Below, one piece after another: positions 7,107 through 16,463 of a stretch of DNA of 64,000 bases (its first letter is position 1; each line of letters opens with the position of its first letter). The stretch is from assembly GCF_900100665.1 (NCBI RefSeq), contig NZ_FNCS01000001.1:761026-825025 (forward strand). The letters run 5' to 3'. Source of the stretch: Pelagibacterium luteolum (GTDB taxonomy: Bacteria; Pseudomonadota; Alphaproteobacteria; Rhizobiales; Devosiaceae). Both the position numbers and the translations under genes were made by a program. Under the pieces are notes generated by a model. It had not been told where the DNA came from. It saw only the letters and a list, made by a program, of their open reading frames with translations, and searched no databases.

Positions 7107-10100
7107 TTAGTTGCCCTGAACCACGGCAGCCATGTTGCCCTGGCCCCACTGGACCACGGTGGCCGCATTGTGAGCGCCCGACTGGATGACAGCGGCGCGG
7201 TTGGCCTGGGCGAGGGTGTCGCCGGTGCCGACCTGGAAGACGTTGGCCGTCTGGCTTTCGCCGCCCTGGAGGACCAGGGACGCGCTGTAGGAGCCGAATT
7301 GGACAACATTCGCTTCATGACCGCCGGCTCCGCCCTGAAGGATCGCAGCCGTCGAATGATCGGCCGAGGTCAGAATGGTAGCGGCATTGCCATTGCTCGA
7401 CTGGGCGATAAAGGCGCCGTTGTCGCTGCCCGCCTGAACCGTGAGCGCGGTGTTCGCCGATCCGGTCTGGATCGTGATGGCACCATTGCGGTCACCGATC
7501 TGAGCGGTGGTCGAGAGGTCAGCGGCGGCAACCGAGAGACCTCCAAGGCCATCTGCCAACAGCGTTTCAAGGCTGATCGTGCCCGTCTGGCTGGTGGACG
7601 AGAAGTTGCCGTTACCGATCTGGATGGTGCCGGCGGCGACAGCCACTGCAGCTTCCTGATTGGTGAGGGCGACGTTTCCATTGCCCGACTGAACGGTAGC
7701 GGCGAGCGCACCGACGGTCAGTTCCTGGCTCTGGAGGGCAAAGTTGCCGTCTTCGAGCTGGACGATGCCGGCCAGCGAGGCGATCGCACCGGTCTGGCTG
7801 TTGATGGCAAAGTTGTCGTCACCGAGCTGAACGATACCTGCAGCCGAAGCGACGGTCGGGATCGAGAATTCGCCAAGCGGATTGGTGCCACTTACGGATG
7901 TCTCCGTGGATGCGCTTTCTTGGCTCCAAGAGCCAAATAGGCCCAGGAAACCCGCCGGCGTATATTCAGCCCAATACGCAGTCTGCGTTTGGCTGATGGT
8001 ACCCTCGCCCGGCATGATCAGCTTGCCTGCTTGCGCATTGATCGCAGTATTGCTCTCGCCGACCTGCACGACCACTGCCATCGCAGCCTCTGCCGGAGCA
8101 TTTCCGCTGCCGGATATCTCCGAGTCGGCGCCCGCTAGGCCCACACGGAAGCCCGCGATCTCGGTTGTGAGATCAAAATCGAGCATAGACAGGCCGTAAG
8201 TAACGGTCTGCTCTTCGCCCTGCACGTTGAAGGCATTATTGCCCGAACCCACCTGAACGATGGCAGCAAGGACATCCGAGCTTTCGTTCTGCTGCAGGTT
8301 CGCACCCACGTTGCCGACACCGAACTGGCCGATGAACGCCGTGGCGTCTTCGACGTCGTTCTGGGTGTTGAAGGCAAGGTTGAAGCCGCCGGCCTGGATA
8401 GTCGTCGCGGAGCTGCCGTCAGCCTCTGTCTGGCTGTTGGCGGCGCCATTGCCGACGCCGACCTGAACGATCAGCGCATCAGCACCTGCGGTCTCGCCCT
8501 GGACGTTGCCGGCCCAGTTGAAGCCACCGATCTGGAAGATGTCGGCGGAAAGGTTCGAACCATTGGACTGGACGTTGCCTGCGTTGTTGTTGACGCCAGC
8601 CTGGAAGATGGCGGCATCGACGCTCGCAACGTTTTCGACCTGAACATTGCCACCGGCATTGTTGGCGCCGATCTGCGTGACCCGGGCGGTGTTGCCCACG
8701 CCATCAGTCTGGAAGTTGGCACCCGTGTTGTTGAGGCCGTATTGGGCCACGACAGCTTGGTTGCCTTCGCCGCCATCCTGAACGTTCAGACCAGTGTTGT
8801 CGGCGCCGACCTGCAGCACGTTCGCGACCAAAAGCTCGCCCTCGGACTGGAGATTGGTGCCATCGTTGAACGCACCGATCTGTTCGATGCCAGCGGCGTT
8901 GGTGGCGCCATCGGCCTGAACGTTGGTCGCTGCGTTGTCGAGACCTATCTGGTTCACGCTGGCGTGGAGGTCCGTACCGCCCGTCTGCGTGTTGCTGGCT
9001 TCGTTCAGAGCGCCCGCCTGTGTGATGCCAGCGAGACCGTTGGAGCCATTGGTTTGCGCGTTGGCGGCTTCGTTGCCGAAACCGTACTGCACAATGCTGG
9101 CTTCGGCATCCGTGCCACCGGCCTGAGCATTCGAAGCGGTGTTTGCGACACCGTACTGCGCGATACCGGCAGCAAGATTTGATCCGCCAGTTTGCGCATT
9201 CTCGGCCAGATTGAAGGCACCGAATTGGTCGCTGCCAGCATCGTTCCCGATACCGTCGGTCTGCGCATTGCTCGCCTGATTCATAAGGCCGACCTGGTTG
9301 ACGCCAGCGTCGTTGCCGAGCGCAGCGTTGCCGCCATTGGTCTGTGTGTTGGTAGCGAAGTTACCGGCGCCAGCCTGTGAAATCGCGGCTGTGGCCGAGT
9401 AGGGGTTGGTCTGTGTGTTGGTGCCTACGTTTCCAGCGCCAAACTGCTCAATGCTGGCGACGCCCTGGGCGGCACGATCCTGTTCGTTGGCCGCGATATT
9501 GCCGACGCCGACCTGTGCGATCGTTGCCTGGTTGTCGGTGTTGAAATGCGCGGGCGAGCCGGGCAGGTTGGTCTGGGCGTTGGACGCCAGGTTGCCGACG
9601 CCGATCTGTGTGATATCCGCCGACAAGTCGGCGCCGCTATCCTGTGCGTTGGATGCAGCGTTGAAGGCACCGAACTGGGCGACGTTGGTATCGCTCGTGG
9701 TCGTGCGCCACTGCTCATTCTCCGCGGCATTGCCGACACCGGCCTGAACAATGTTGGCCGTGTTCTGTGTCTGCGGCGCAGAGTGATTATTTGAGGATTG
9801 ATCGTTGGTCGCTACGTTGCCCAGGCCGAACTGTGCGATCTCGGCCGAGTTCGAAGTGAAAGTGGGCGAGCCGCTTCCCTGAAGAACCTGGCTATTAGTC
9901 GCCTGATTGGCTGCGCCGACCTGAAGGATCGAAGCATCGTTACCGAGATCATTGCTGACGGCCTGATTGCCGCCACGCTCGGAATAATTGCTGGCCTGAT
10001 TGCCAATACCGAACTGAGCAATTTCCTTCTCATGGCCAGTGCCGCCGTTGTTGGCGTTCTCGGCTTCGTTGCCTGCGCCGACCTGGAGAATTTCGCTCGA

Positions 10101-11066
10101 ATTCGCGCGTCCATCATTCTGCAAATTCGTACCGGTGTTGCCGATGCCGAACTGTGCAATGTCCGCCTGGTTCAAACGATTGTCGTTGCCGCCATGGAAT
10201 GTGCCGGTCTGCGAATTGATAGCCTGATTGGCGACGCCAACCTGATTGATCGAGGCCGTGTTGTCGTGATTTACGCCAGTCGATTGCGTGTTCGACCCAA
10301 CGTTGAACGCGCCGAACTGCGTGACGGATGCGTCGAGCTCCGTGCCGCCCGTCTGGGTGTTCGAGGCGATGTTGCCAGCGCCCTGCGACCAGATGCTGGC
10401 ATCGGCGTCGGGAGCGTTGGTCTGGCTGTTGACGCCGAAATTGCCGGCGCCGAGCTGGACGATGGCCGAATCGGCATTAGCCGAGCTGTCCTGAGCGGAC
10501 ACTGCGAAGTTGGACGTGCCGCCCTGGAAGATGCGGCCGATCTGGTCTGCACCCTGCTGGTTGTTGAAGGCGATGTTGCCGAAGGCTTCCGAGCCGTTAA
10601 TCTGGATGATGCCGCCGTCGTTGCCTTCGCCGTTCTGGATGTTGCTGGCGAGGTTGTAGTTACCGCCCTGGAAGACCGCGCCGCGGTTGTCCACGCCGGT
10701 CTGACGGAATTGGCCGACAGCGTTGCCATTGCCGAACTGGGCGATGGCGCCGACATTGTCTCCGGACTGGTGGAGATTGCCGCCAACGAAGTTGTTGCGG
10801 CCCATCTGATAGACGCCGAGCTCGTTGGTGCCCTGTTGTGCAACGCCGTTCAAGCCGGGTGCGTAGGGCAGGAACACGTTGCTCTCGCCATACTGGTAGA
10901 TGAATCCGGTGTTGCCGGCGGCAGGGCCGGCGGCGATCTGAACGAGGTAGGCCAGGTTGTTTTCGTTGTACTGGCCCACATAGGCCGTGTTCGACGTTTG
11001 CGCCAGGGCGCCGCTGGCGCTCAAGGCAGCCAAGGCCACGCCGGCCATAAGAGTATATCGGGTCAT
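7107..11066 (-). CDS. Giant curlin-repeat protein (about 1,319 aa)
   Basis: Very large predicted functional amyloid subunit. A signal peptide (MTRYTLMAGVALAALS through GALA) is followed by roughly 50 units built on Q-x-G-x-x-N-x-A-x-N-x-Q-T (examples QFGAFNVGSN, QVGVGNIAAN, QIGLDNAATN). Repeat length is about 22 residues, as in CsgA, which has only five. Two nonrepetitive inserts interrupt the array in the C-terminal third, one starting after NAFNVQGEEQ and one around AYWAEYTPAGFLGLFGSW. There is no cysteine-rich or enzymatic domain. GGAGGG precedes the ATG at 11066; the open frame starts at 11090. It leads the operon giant curlin - csgH - curlin - csgF - csgF. Secretion through the CsgG-like pore is inferred. 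Confidence 0.95.
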   Translation of the reverse strand: MTRYTLMAGVALAALSASGALAQTSNTAYVGQYNENNLAYLVQIAAGPAAGNTGFIYQYGESNVFLPYAPGLNGVAQQGTNELGVYQMGRNNFVGGNLHQSGDNVGAIAQFGNGNAVGQFRQTGVDNRGAVFQGGNYNLASNIQNGEGNDGGIIQINGSEAFGNIAFNNQQGADQIGRIFQGGTSNFAVSAQDSSANADSAIVQLGAGNFGVNSQTNAPDADASIWSQGAGNIASNTQTGGTELDASVTQFGAFNVGSNTQSTGVNHDNTASINQVGVANQAINSQTGTFHGGNDNRLNQADIAQFGIGNTGTNLQNDGRANSSEILQVGAGNEAENANNGGTGHEKEIAQFGIGNQASNYSERGGNQAVSNDLGNDASILQVGAANQATNSQVLQGSGSPTFTSNSAEIAQFGLGNVATNDQSSNNHSAPQTQNTANIVQAGVGNAAENEQWRTTTSDTNVAQFGAFNAASNAQDSGADLSADITQIGVGNLASNAQTNLPGSPAHFNTDNQATIAQVGVGNIAANEQDRAAQGVASIEQFGAGNVGTNTQTNPYSATAAISQAGAGNFATNTQTNGGNAALGNDAGVNQVGLMNQASNAQTDGIGNDAGSDQFGAFNLAENAQTGGSNLAAGIAQYGVANTASNAQAGGTDAEASIVQYGFGNEAANAQTNGSNGLAGITQAGALNEASNTQTGGTDLHASVNQIGLDNAATNVQADGATNAAGIEQIGAFNDGTNLQSEGELLVANVLQVGADNTGLNVQDGGEGNQAVVAQYGLNNTGANFQTDGVGNTARVTQIGANNAGGNVQVENVASVDAAIFQAGVNNNAGNVQSNGSNLSADIFQIGGFNWAGNVQGETAGADALIVQVGVGNGAANSQTEADGSSATTIQAGGFNLAFNTQNDVEDATAFIGQFGVGNVGANLQQNESSDVLAAIVQVGSGNNAFNVQGEEQTVTYGLSMLDFDLTTEIAGFRVGLAGADSEISGSGNAPAEAAMAVVVQVGESNTAINAQAGKLIMPGEGTISQTQTAYWAEYTPAGFLGLFGSWSQESASTETSVSGTNPLGEFSIPTVASAAGIVQLGDDNFAINSQTGAIASLAGIVQLEDGNFALQSQELTVGALAATVQSGNGNVALTNQEAAVAVAAGTIQIGNGNFSSTSQTGTISLETLLADGLGGLSVAAADLSTTAQIGDRNGAITIQTGSANTALTVQAGSDNGAFIAQSSNGNAATILTSADHSTAAILQGGAGGHEANVVQFGSYSASLVLQGGESQTANVFQVGTGDTLAQANRAAVIQSGAHNAATVVQWGQGNMAAVVQGN

Positions 11067-11371
11067 GATGCCCTCCGAATGAATCCCCACATAGAGGGGC
11101 GTACCCCTCCCTCAAGCCCCAAAGGTCGCCAGGCCACCTTCGGTTAACAATATGTTAAATCGCTGGGATTAGTTCGAAGCGCAAGTCAAACTTCAAATCA
11201 AATAAGTCTATCGTAAACACGAGTGGTAAACATGTGACTCGATAGCAAGTAATAGTCAAAATCTACTATGGATATTTTCTTGGAGCGTAGTGCATATGCA
11301 CTATGACGGGCGCAGAGCACAAAAAAGGGCGCCTCAGGCGCCCTTTGACGATCGGTGATGTAGAAAATCGG
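11067..11371. promoter_or_regulatory. AT-rich leader of the giant curlin operon
   Basis: About 305 bases without a gene. The left two thirds are AT-rich, unlike the surroundings, and must carry the promoter of the giant curlin operon. A GTAAACA motif occurs twice (near 11213 and 11226). The right end contains the csgG terminator. Confidence 0.45.
11321..11346 (-). terminator. Rho-independent terminator of csgG
   Basis: Perfect inverted repeat AAAGGGCGCC - TCA - GGCGCCCTTT, followed on the minus strand by a run of six T. It lies about 25 bases after the csgG stop and separates csgG from the giant curlin operon. Confidence 0.9.
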
Positions 11372-12211
11372 CTACTGCACTGGCGCCGTGTATTGCTGAT
11401 TGTAGGCGGCGACCAGGGTTGCCTTTGCGCTTGAGTCGCGCAGATCCCATAGGCCGCGCTCCAGCCCCTCGACGACCAATGAGAATACCGCCAGTTCGAT
11501 CGCTTCGCGCACCGCAAGTTGGGTCGGATCGTTACGCGCCATACCGGCTTCGATCTCCAGCAGACGCTGGGGTTCGGCAAAGACATACGCCCCGGCGCGG
11601 TTCATGTAGGAATAGATCTGCTTTGTAGTCGTAGTCGAGGCGAGAACCTCGCCATTCTGTACGCTGACCGCGCGCAGGTTCACGGTGACCGTATCGGACC
11701 GGTATTCCGTATCGGCACCGATGCCGAAATAGCGTGCGCCCGCACCACCGGACATCGTGTCGGCATCATACCCGACGATCCCGCCTTCAAGGATGATGCC
11801 GGCAAAACGGATCGGGGGCAGCGGGCCAACGCCGCCATAGGCGGAATTGGTATTTTCGATCAGCGTGCGTTCCTGGACGAGATTGCGCAACCCGGTGCGT
11901 TCGGCAATGCGGAACCACTGGCCATCGCCGGCCCGCGTCAGGACATCGACGAGGATCTGTGCACCGCCCTGGGTAACGGCACGGCTCGATTCGGCGAAAT
12001 TGGGATTGGGCCGGGCCTGTCCTGTCAGGTCTGCGAATTCGTAGACCGCGACGTCAAGCGGCTGGCGCGGCGGGGGTAGGGTGCGCAACGAAGCGGTGGC
12101 GTGTGTGTCGCTCACGAGTGTCGCCGCGGGCGCATTGGACTGCTGCCCCATCGTGGCGCAGCCCGTAAGAAGAACGGCTGATACCAGCGCGACTGCGATG
12201 CCTCTGAACAT
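11372..12211 (-). CDS. csgG: Curli secretion channel lipoprotein CsgG
   Basis: Outer-membrane pore subunit through which curlin subunits leave the cell. 279 residues, the usual size. A lipoprotein signal ends in the lipobox LTGC with the lipidated cysteine at residue 18. The body matches the CsgG domain: DVAVYEFADLTGQ, the glycine/alanine-rich GGAQILVDVLTRAG, RTGLRNLVQER, and SVQNGEVLASTTTTKQIYS. GGGGGA lies before the ATG. It forms its own leftward unit with a strong terminator. No CsgE adaptor gene accompanies it in the window. Confidence 0.95.
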   Translation of the reverse strand: MFRGIAVALVSAVLLTGCATMGQQSNAPAATLVSDTHATASLRTLPPPRQPLDVAVYEFADLTGQARPNPNFAESSRAVTQGGAQILVDVLTRAGDGQWFRIAERTGLRNLVQERTLIENTNSAYGGVGPLPPIRFAGIILEGGIVGYDADTMSGGAGARYFGIGADTEYRSDTVTVNLRAVSVQNGEVLASTTTTKQIYSYMNRAGAYVFAEPQRLLEIEAGMARNDPTQLAVREAIELAVFSLVVEGLERGLWDLRDSSAKATLVAAYNQQYTAPVQ

Positions 12212-12400
12212 GGTTCCCCCAGAAATTAACCGCCGGTGAACTTCTGCTCCCGGCTTTCGACAGTACTTCTTGGTTAGGCTGGCGCCAAAAGCAAGTTTGC
12301 AAGCTCAATATGATGAATAAGCGGGGAATGTGTGCTCGCCAGGACACAAAGTTGCTGGTTTGGAAAGTCATCGTGCACTATGAAATGCACTATAGATCGG

Positions 12401-12805
12401 CTAGTTGGCGACCGCGCCTGGTCCCACCGATGGCAATTGAGCGACTGTCTGGGGCGTGAGGATAACCGTCACGCCCGCGCCGACCGAAGGCACTGGGTCT
12501 TCGCCAGGCGCTGCAACGATCGGTGCATCATCGGTCACGGTATTCCAGTCCTCGGGCCGCGAAGCGCTTTCGTCAGTAGAGACGAAGGCCTGTGCCACGG
12601 GCTGTTGCACGATGCGGGTCGCGACCGGTTGTGGACGGATTCGCGCCGATGACGGAAGCTGGGTAATGGCGGTCAGCGGTGGCGAGGGCAGCTGCCGAAC
12701 ATGGGTGGCCGGCCCCCGGTCGACTTGGTTTACCCCCACCGGCTGGCCCGAAACCGGCGCCACGGCGCCCAAAAGAATGGCTAGGGCATATACTGCAGGG
12801 CGCAT
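12401..12805 (-). CDS. Small secreted protein of unknown function
   Basis: About 134 residues with a clear signal peptide (MRPAVYALAILLGAVAPVSG) followed by a proline- and valine-rich, low-complexity mature part. I recognise no domain. It lies about 190 bases upstream of csgG in the same direction and may be an accessory curli-locus protein. The upstream ribosome site is weak (GAGAG), and an open frame extends to 12838. Confidence 0.55.
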   Translation of the reverse strand: MRPAVYALAILLGAVAPVSGQPVGVNQVDRGPATHVRQLPSPPLTAITQLPSSARIRPQPVATRIVQQPVAQAFVSTDESASRPEDWNTVTDDAPIVAAPGEDPVPSVGAGVTVILTPQTVAQLPSVGPGAVAN

Positions 12806-12942
12806 GGCGGACTCTCGGTATTGCTGTCGGTTGCCCACTAATACGGGCAGGCTGTCAAAGGCGCAACTGTCGCTTTTCGGTCTGGCAATCGATTAGACAT
12901 CAGTATATTCCATTTCCGATATTTTCGGCAGGGGGAAGACTT

Positions 12943-13626
12943 ATGCGTTTGATTGGCCTGGCTGCGACGGCTTCATTATTGACGGCGTTTGTCGCCGCGC
13001 CTGCATTGGGGCAGGCGAGCGTAGCGGTGCCCCCTTCGCCGCCGCCGCTCATCGACAGCGATCCCGAACCGGAAACCGATCCGGTCGAATTGCCCGGCGG
13101 TCAGCAGCCATCAAGTTCCGAAGTGGCTCCCGCCGCCGCACCCGCGCCACAGCCGGCGCCCGACCCGATCAATGTCGTCAACGCTCCGGTCGAAGGCGCC
13201 GAAACGCAGCAGCATCAGGACTGGGCGCTTGAATGCTTTGAAGAGACCGATACCTGCCAGATCACACATCGCGTCCTGGCGGCCGAAGGCAGCCAGACGG
13301 TGATCGTTGTTGCGCTCTATGCGGCAGAGGACGCCGGCCCCGCCCAATTGCAGATAGCCGTCCCGCTCGGCGTGTCGACCACGGCCGGCGTGCGCCTGGC
13401 GATCGGCCCTGAGTACCAGGCCAATATTCCCATATCGCGGTGCACGCCGCAGGGCTGCCTTGTCGAGGGCACGGCCTCCGACACCTTGCTCGCAGCAATG
13501 CGCCAGGGTCGCCAGGGCCAGCTAAGCGTGGTCAACGACGCCGGCGCGACAATCGATCTGCCATTCTCCCTCATGGGCTTCACAGCTGCCTATGCGAACA
13601 TGATTGGGGGCAATCAGGCGGATTAG
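12943..13626 (+). CDS. Invasion-associated locus B (IalB) family protein
   Basis: Periplasmic or surface protein of about 227 residues. A signal peptide (ending AAPALGQ) is followed by a proline-rich linker of about 65 residues, then an IalB domain with WALECFEETDTCQ and the four cysteines typical of the family (second pair in ISRCTPQGCLVE). IalB proteins were named for a Bartonella invasion locus, but are widespread in nonpathogenic alphaproteobacteria, where their role is unclear. The ATG at 12943 follows GGGGGA. It is divergent from the small secreted protein and borders the curli locus. Confidence 0.85.
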   Translation: MRLIGLAATASLLTAFVAAPALGQASVAVPPSPPPLIDSDPEPETDPVELPGGQQPSSSEVAPAAAPAPQPAPDPINVVNAPVEGAETQQHQDWALECFEETDTCQITHRVLAAEGSQTVIVVALYAAEDAGPAQLQIAVPLGVSTTAGVRLAIGPEYQANIPISRCTPQGCLVEGTASDTLLAAMRQGRQGQLSVVNDAGATIDLPFSLMGFTAAYANMIGGNQAD

Positions 13627-14153
13627 TTTGGGTGGGTGATAGCAGCGTTCTACTGCAGGGCGTTCCGCGCCAACTATATGCACAAGAACGCCCAATACTT
13701 TCGATTAGTGCGTGTTTAAATCCTCGAGCTATCCAATTCTCGTACTCAATATCGTATCGGCGAGTGTTCACGCTGACCATCTGGTTGTGCTCGATTATCT
13801 CTCCGTACGCGGCAATTAATCCCATCAGCTTCTCGGTACGCGGCCCACAGCAGCAGTTATGCAACAGAGACCGGTATCCGACGACCGCCTTTCGCAGAGA
13901 TAGTGGTGTGTTCGCATGGCCTCGTTCTTGCCAACGGCCAGCCCCCGCAACCACCCGGTATCGACGCCCCTGACTAGAGGTTCAACAACGGGCCGCGGGC
14001 CAACTACGACAGTGGCGACATTCCCAACCGACAATGACTACGATCTGACCGATGACGTCGACGTTCGCTCGGTTTTGCAAGTTCAGTCATGCGGTTGCGC
14101 CGTCTTGGCCCGACCTAATGCACGTGCGGGGCGGCCCATGTCCGCAAGTGGAG
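13627..14153. other. Gene-poor 527-base stretch between curli and catabolic regions
   Basis: No convincing gene. Minus-strand frames give short open stretches (for example across 13580-13954 and 13825-14034) whose translations look protein-like in patches (LMGLIAAYGEIIEHNQM) but match nothing I recognise and switch frame. This could be a decayed gene at the boundary of the catabolic region. No terminal repeats, integrase or tRNA were seen. Confidence 0.4.
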
Positions 14154-14732
14154 TCATAGACCGACATCTTTCCAACGTTTGACGACATTAGCGTCGATGT
14201 CAAAAATATCCAGGGCGCGACCTATCGTCTGGCTGATCAGGTCATCAATTGTTTCTGGCTTGTTGTAAAACGCCGGTACTGGCGGCATGACGATGGCGCC
14301 GTTGAGGGTAGCACGCTCCATAAGTGCAATATGGCCCGCATGGAGCGGCGTTTCGCGAAAGAGCAGAACGACGCGTCTGCGCTCTTTAAGACAGACATCG
14401 GCTGCGCGGACGATGAGTTCGTCATTGTAGCAATGCGCGATCCCGCTCAACGTTTTGACTGAGCATGGGGCAACCAACATGCCAAGCGTCTTGAACGAGC
14501 CAGACGAGATGGCGGCGCCGATGTCCTTGGGACTGTGCACATGATCGGCAAGCGCTTTAACGTCGTCGCCACATAAATTCGTTTCCTCCCCGAGCGTGCG
14601 GATGGCTGCAGGGCTAATGACCAGATGGGTTTCGATGTCAGAAACGGCCTTGAGAATTTCCAGGGCGCGGACGCCATAAATGACGCCGGATGCTCCGGAA
14701 ATCCCGATGATCAGTCGTCTCTGAGCAGTCAC
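14154..14732 (-). CDS. ubiX: Flavin prenyltransferase UbiX
   Basis: Makes prenylated FMN, the cofactor of UbiD-type decarboxylases, from FMN and dimethylallyl phosphate. 192 residues, normal length. The FMN-binding GISGASG is at residues 10-16, the conserved proline-cysteine-serine is in LVAPCSVKTL, and RETPLHAGH is the family's C-terminal substrate-binding stretch. The start overlaps the stop of the upstream FAD monooxygenase (ATGA). Its partner is presumably the UbiD-like gene at 24588, about 10 kb away. A dedicated copy here suggests it serves this catabolic cluster and not ubiquinone synthesis. Confidence 0.93.
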   Translation of the reverse strand: MTAQRRLIIGISGASGVIYGVRALEILKAVSDIETHLVISPAAIRTLGEETNLCGDDVKALADHVHSPKDIGAAISSGSFKTLGMLVAPCSVKTLSGIAHCYNDELIVRAADVCLKERRRVVLLFRETPLHAGHIALMERATLNGAIVMPPVPAFYNKPETIDDLISQTIGRALDIFDIDANVVKRWKDVGL

Positions 14733-16360
14733 GCGTAGCGCTCCTTCAGGTTCGCCTGTCGATCAATGGCCACAGCGCGAGCAAGAATGTCTGACGCCTC
14801 TCCTGGCGAAACCGAGTTGCCGGTCCAACTGACGAACTGGTCGGGACGGATAAGAATATAGTGGGCACCATAGAGACCACATTCCCCTTCTCCGTGATCG
14901 GCGATCACCGTGAGGGGAATTCCGAGAATAGAGGCGGCCTGTGCAAATTCTGCTGCAATGAGATTGTCTTCGCCCAGTGCCAAAAGGGTATAGCCGCTGC
15001 CGAGCGCCTCATAAATGTTGCGACCATCGGACAGTGTCTTGGGCGTCAGGTGATGCCCCGGCCGCGCTACGTCGCTGTGAGTGCCATTGGCGTTGCAAAT
15101 AGCGTTGTTGGGGCCAAAAACAATCGACGACCCGGCATAGTTTGGCTCGTAGGCGTTGACTTCCCCGCGCGCACCCGAGCCCCGCGACGTCCATTCGGCC
15201 TCAAATGCGGCCCGGTCATGTTTAGGATTGAAAGCCGCCAGGAACGCCTTGTCGTTTTCGATAGATTTTTCGATGAAGTCCTTGGCGGTGGAGGCAAATA
15301 CCGGCCGGCGTTCTTCGTCATAGGTCGCCAGTAATTCTTCGCCGGCCCACCCCTTGATCGTCGCCGCCAGTTTCCAACCGAGATTTCGCGCGTCTTCGAG
15401 ACCAGTGTTGATGCCGTATCCACCATAGGGAGGATGGCTATGTGCGGCGTCGCCGGCAATAAAGATGCGGCCTTTGTTGTAATTGCGGGCGATGGCCACC
15501 CGCAAATCCCAAAAGCCGATATGGTCGAACGACACGTCGAATTCCGCACCAACCGCCTTGTGCAGATAAGAGGCGAAATCGAAATTGTCCTCTGTGGTGC
15601 CGAGAGGGACAGGGGCATGGAAGAACCACGTATCGCCGAGATCAACGCGGCCGAAAAACTGCCAATAGCCTTCGAGATCTGGGTGCAGGACGTTGTAGAA
15701 TGACTTGCCTGGAAACCGGGCCAAAAGGTCGTGCAATGTCTTGGACTTGAAGACCAGCAGGACCATCAGTCGGTCGTGATCAGATCGATCCTGAACGATC
15801 CCTGCGCTTTCGCGCACTACCGATTTGGATCCGTCGCAGCCGACCAGATAGAGAGCGCTAACAATCTTTTGCTCGCCAGTTTCGCGGTTGACGATTGTCG
15901 CACTTGCGCTTGCTGCGTTTTGCTCGGTCTCGATGCACGACCACCCAAACAAGGTTGTGACTGAGGGCAATTGTGCGGCCCGGGCGCGCAACACAGCCTC
16001 GGTCGCGTACTGAGGCAGACGCTCATTGTCGGTGTAATAATAGGGCCTCACCAGTTCCCGCTGCAGCCAATCATAATGATAGTCGCCCAGCAGCGTGCCG
16101 TAGGCGGTCAGGCCGCCGATACCGTAGTCCCTCGGTATGGTGCGGGCCGCTCGCAACTGGTCCTCGATGCCCCAGAAATGGAAGTGTTCCATCGTTCGCT
16201 GCGTCAAGTTCTGCCCCTTGGGAACGGGCTGAGGCGAGGGGTATTTTTCGACAACCAGCACCGTGATGCCACGCTGCCCCAATTCGATGGCCAACCCCAT
16301 GCCGACCGGGCCGCCACCCACGATCAGGACTTCGGCACTCGCCCGCGACTGAGCCGTCAT
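14729..16360 (-). CDS. FAD-dependent aromatic monooxygenase (PHBH-fold, TfdB/PheA type)
   Basis: Predicted flavin hydroxylase of 543 residues that would add a hydroxyl group to a phenolic ring using NAD(P)H and oxygen. The N-terminal dinucleotide fold is VLIVGGGPVGMGLAIELG, the DG motif is LVGCDGSKSVVRES, and the FAD-ribityl motif is IAGDAAHSHPPYGGYGINTG. The C-terminal thioredoxin-like domain of larger phenol hydroxylases appears to be present. GGAGGAG precedes the ATG. It is coupled to ubiX and follows a LysR gene in the same direction. The exact substrate cannot be read from sequence. Confidence 0.88.
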   Translation of the reverse strand: MTAQSRASAEVLIVGGGPVGMGLAIELGQRGITVLVVEKYPSPQPVPKGQNLTQRTMEHFHFWGIEDQLRAARTIPRDYGIGGLTAYGTLLGDYHYDWLQRELVRPYYYTDNERLPQYATEAVLRARAAQLPSVTTLFGWSCIETEQNAASASATIVNRETGEQKIVSALYLVGCDGSKSVVRESAGIVQDRSDHDRLMVLLVFKSKTLHDLLARFPGKSFYNVLHPDLEGYWQFFGRVDLGDTWFFHAPVPLGTTEDNFDFASYLHKAVGAEFDVSFDHIGFWDLRVAIARNYNKGRIFIAGDAAHSHPPYGGYGINTGLEDARNLGWKLAATIKGWAGEELLATYDEERRPVFASTAKDFIEKSIENDKAFLAAFNPKHDRAAFEAEWTSRGSGARGEVNAYEPNYAGSSIVFGPNNAICNANGTHSDVARPGHHLTPKTLSDGRNIYEALGSGYTLLALGEDNLIAAEFAQAASILGIPLTVIADHGEGECGLYGAHYILIRPDQFVSWTGNSVSPGEASDILARAVAIDRQANLKERYA

Positions 16361-16463
16361 ATTCAGTACTCCTCCGGATGGCGGTTTTTCCGCCCATCGA
16401 TATTTGGACCAGCGGTCCGGTTCAACATGACCAAATCAATGTCGTCCGAACCTCTGGGGAGGC

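Noticed and set aside
6981..7940. Plus-strand open frame of 319 aa over the curlin 3' end
   Set aside because: Antisense shadow of the same repeats; also crosses the csgH start.
7107..11066. Regular short repeats that could suggest a CRISPR array
   Set aside because: The periodicity is at protein level with codon variation; the reading frame is open throughout and the DNA repeats are not identical.
9798..11147. Long plus-strand open frame (449 aa) across the giant curlin gene
   Set aside because: It is the antisense mirror of the regular curlin repeats, with repetitive composition, no ribosome site and no family pattern.
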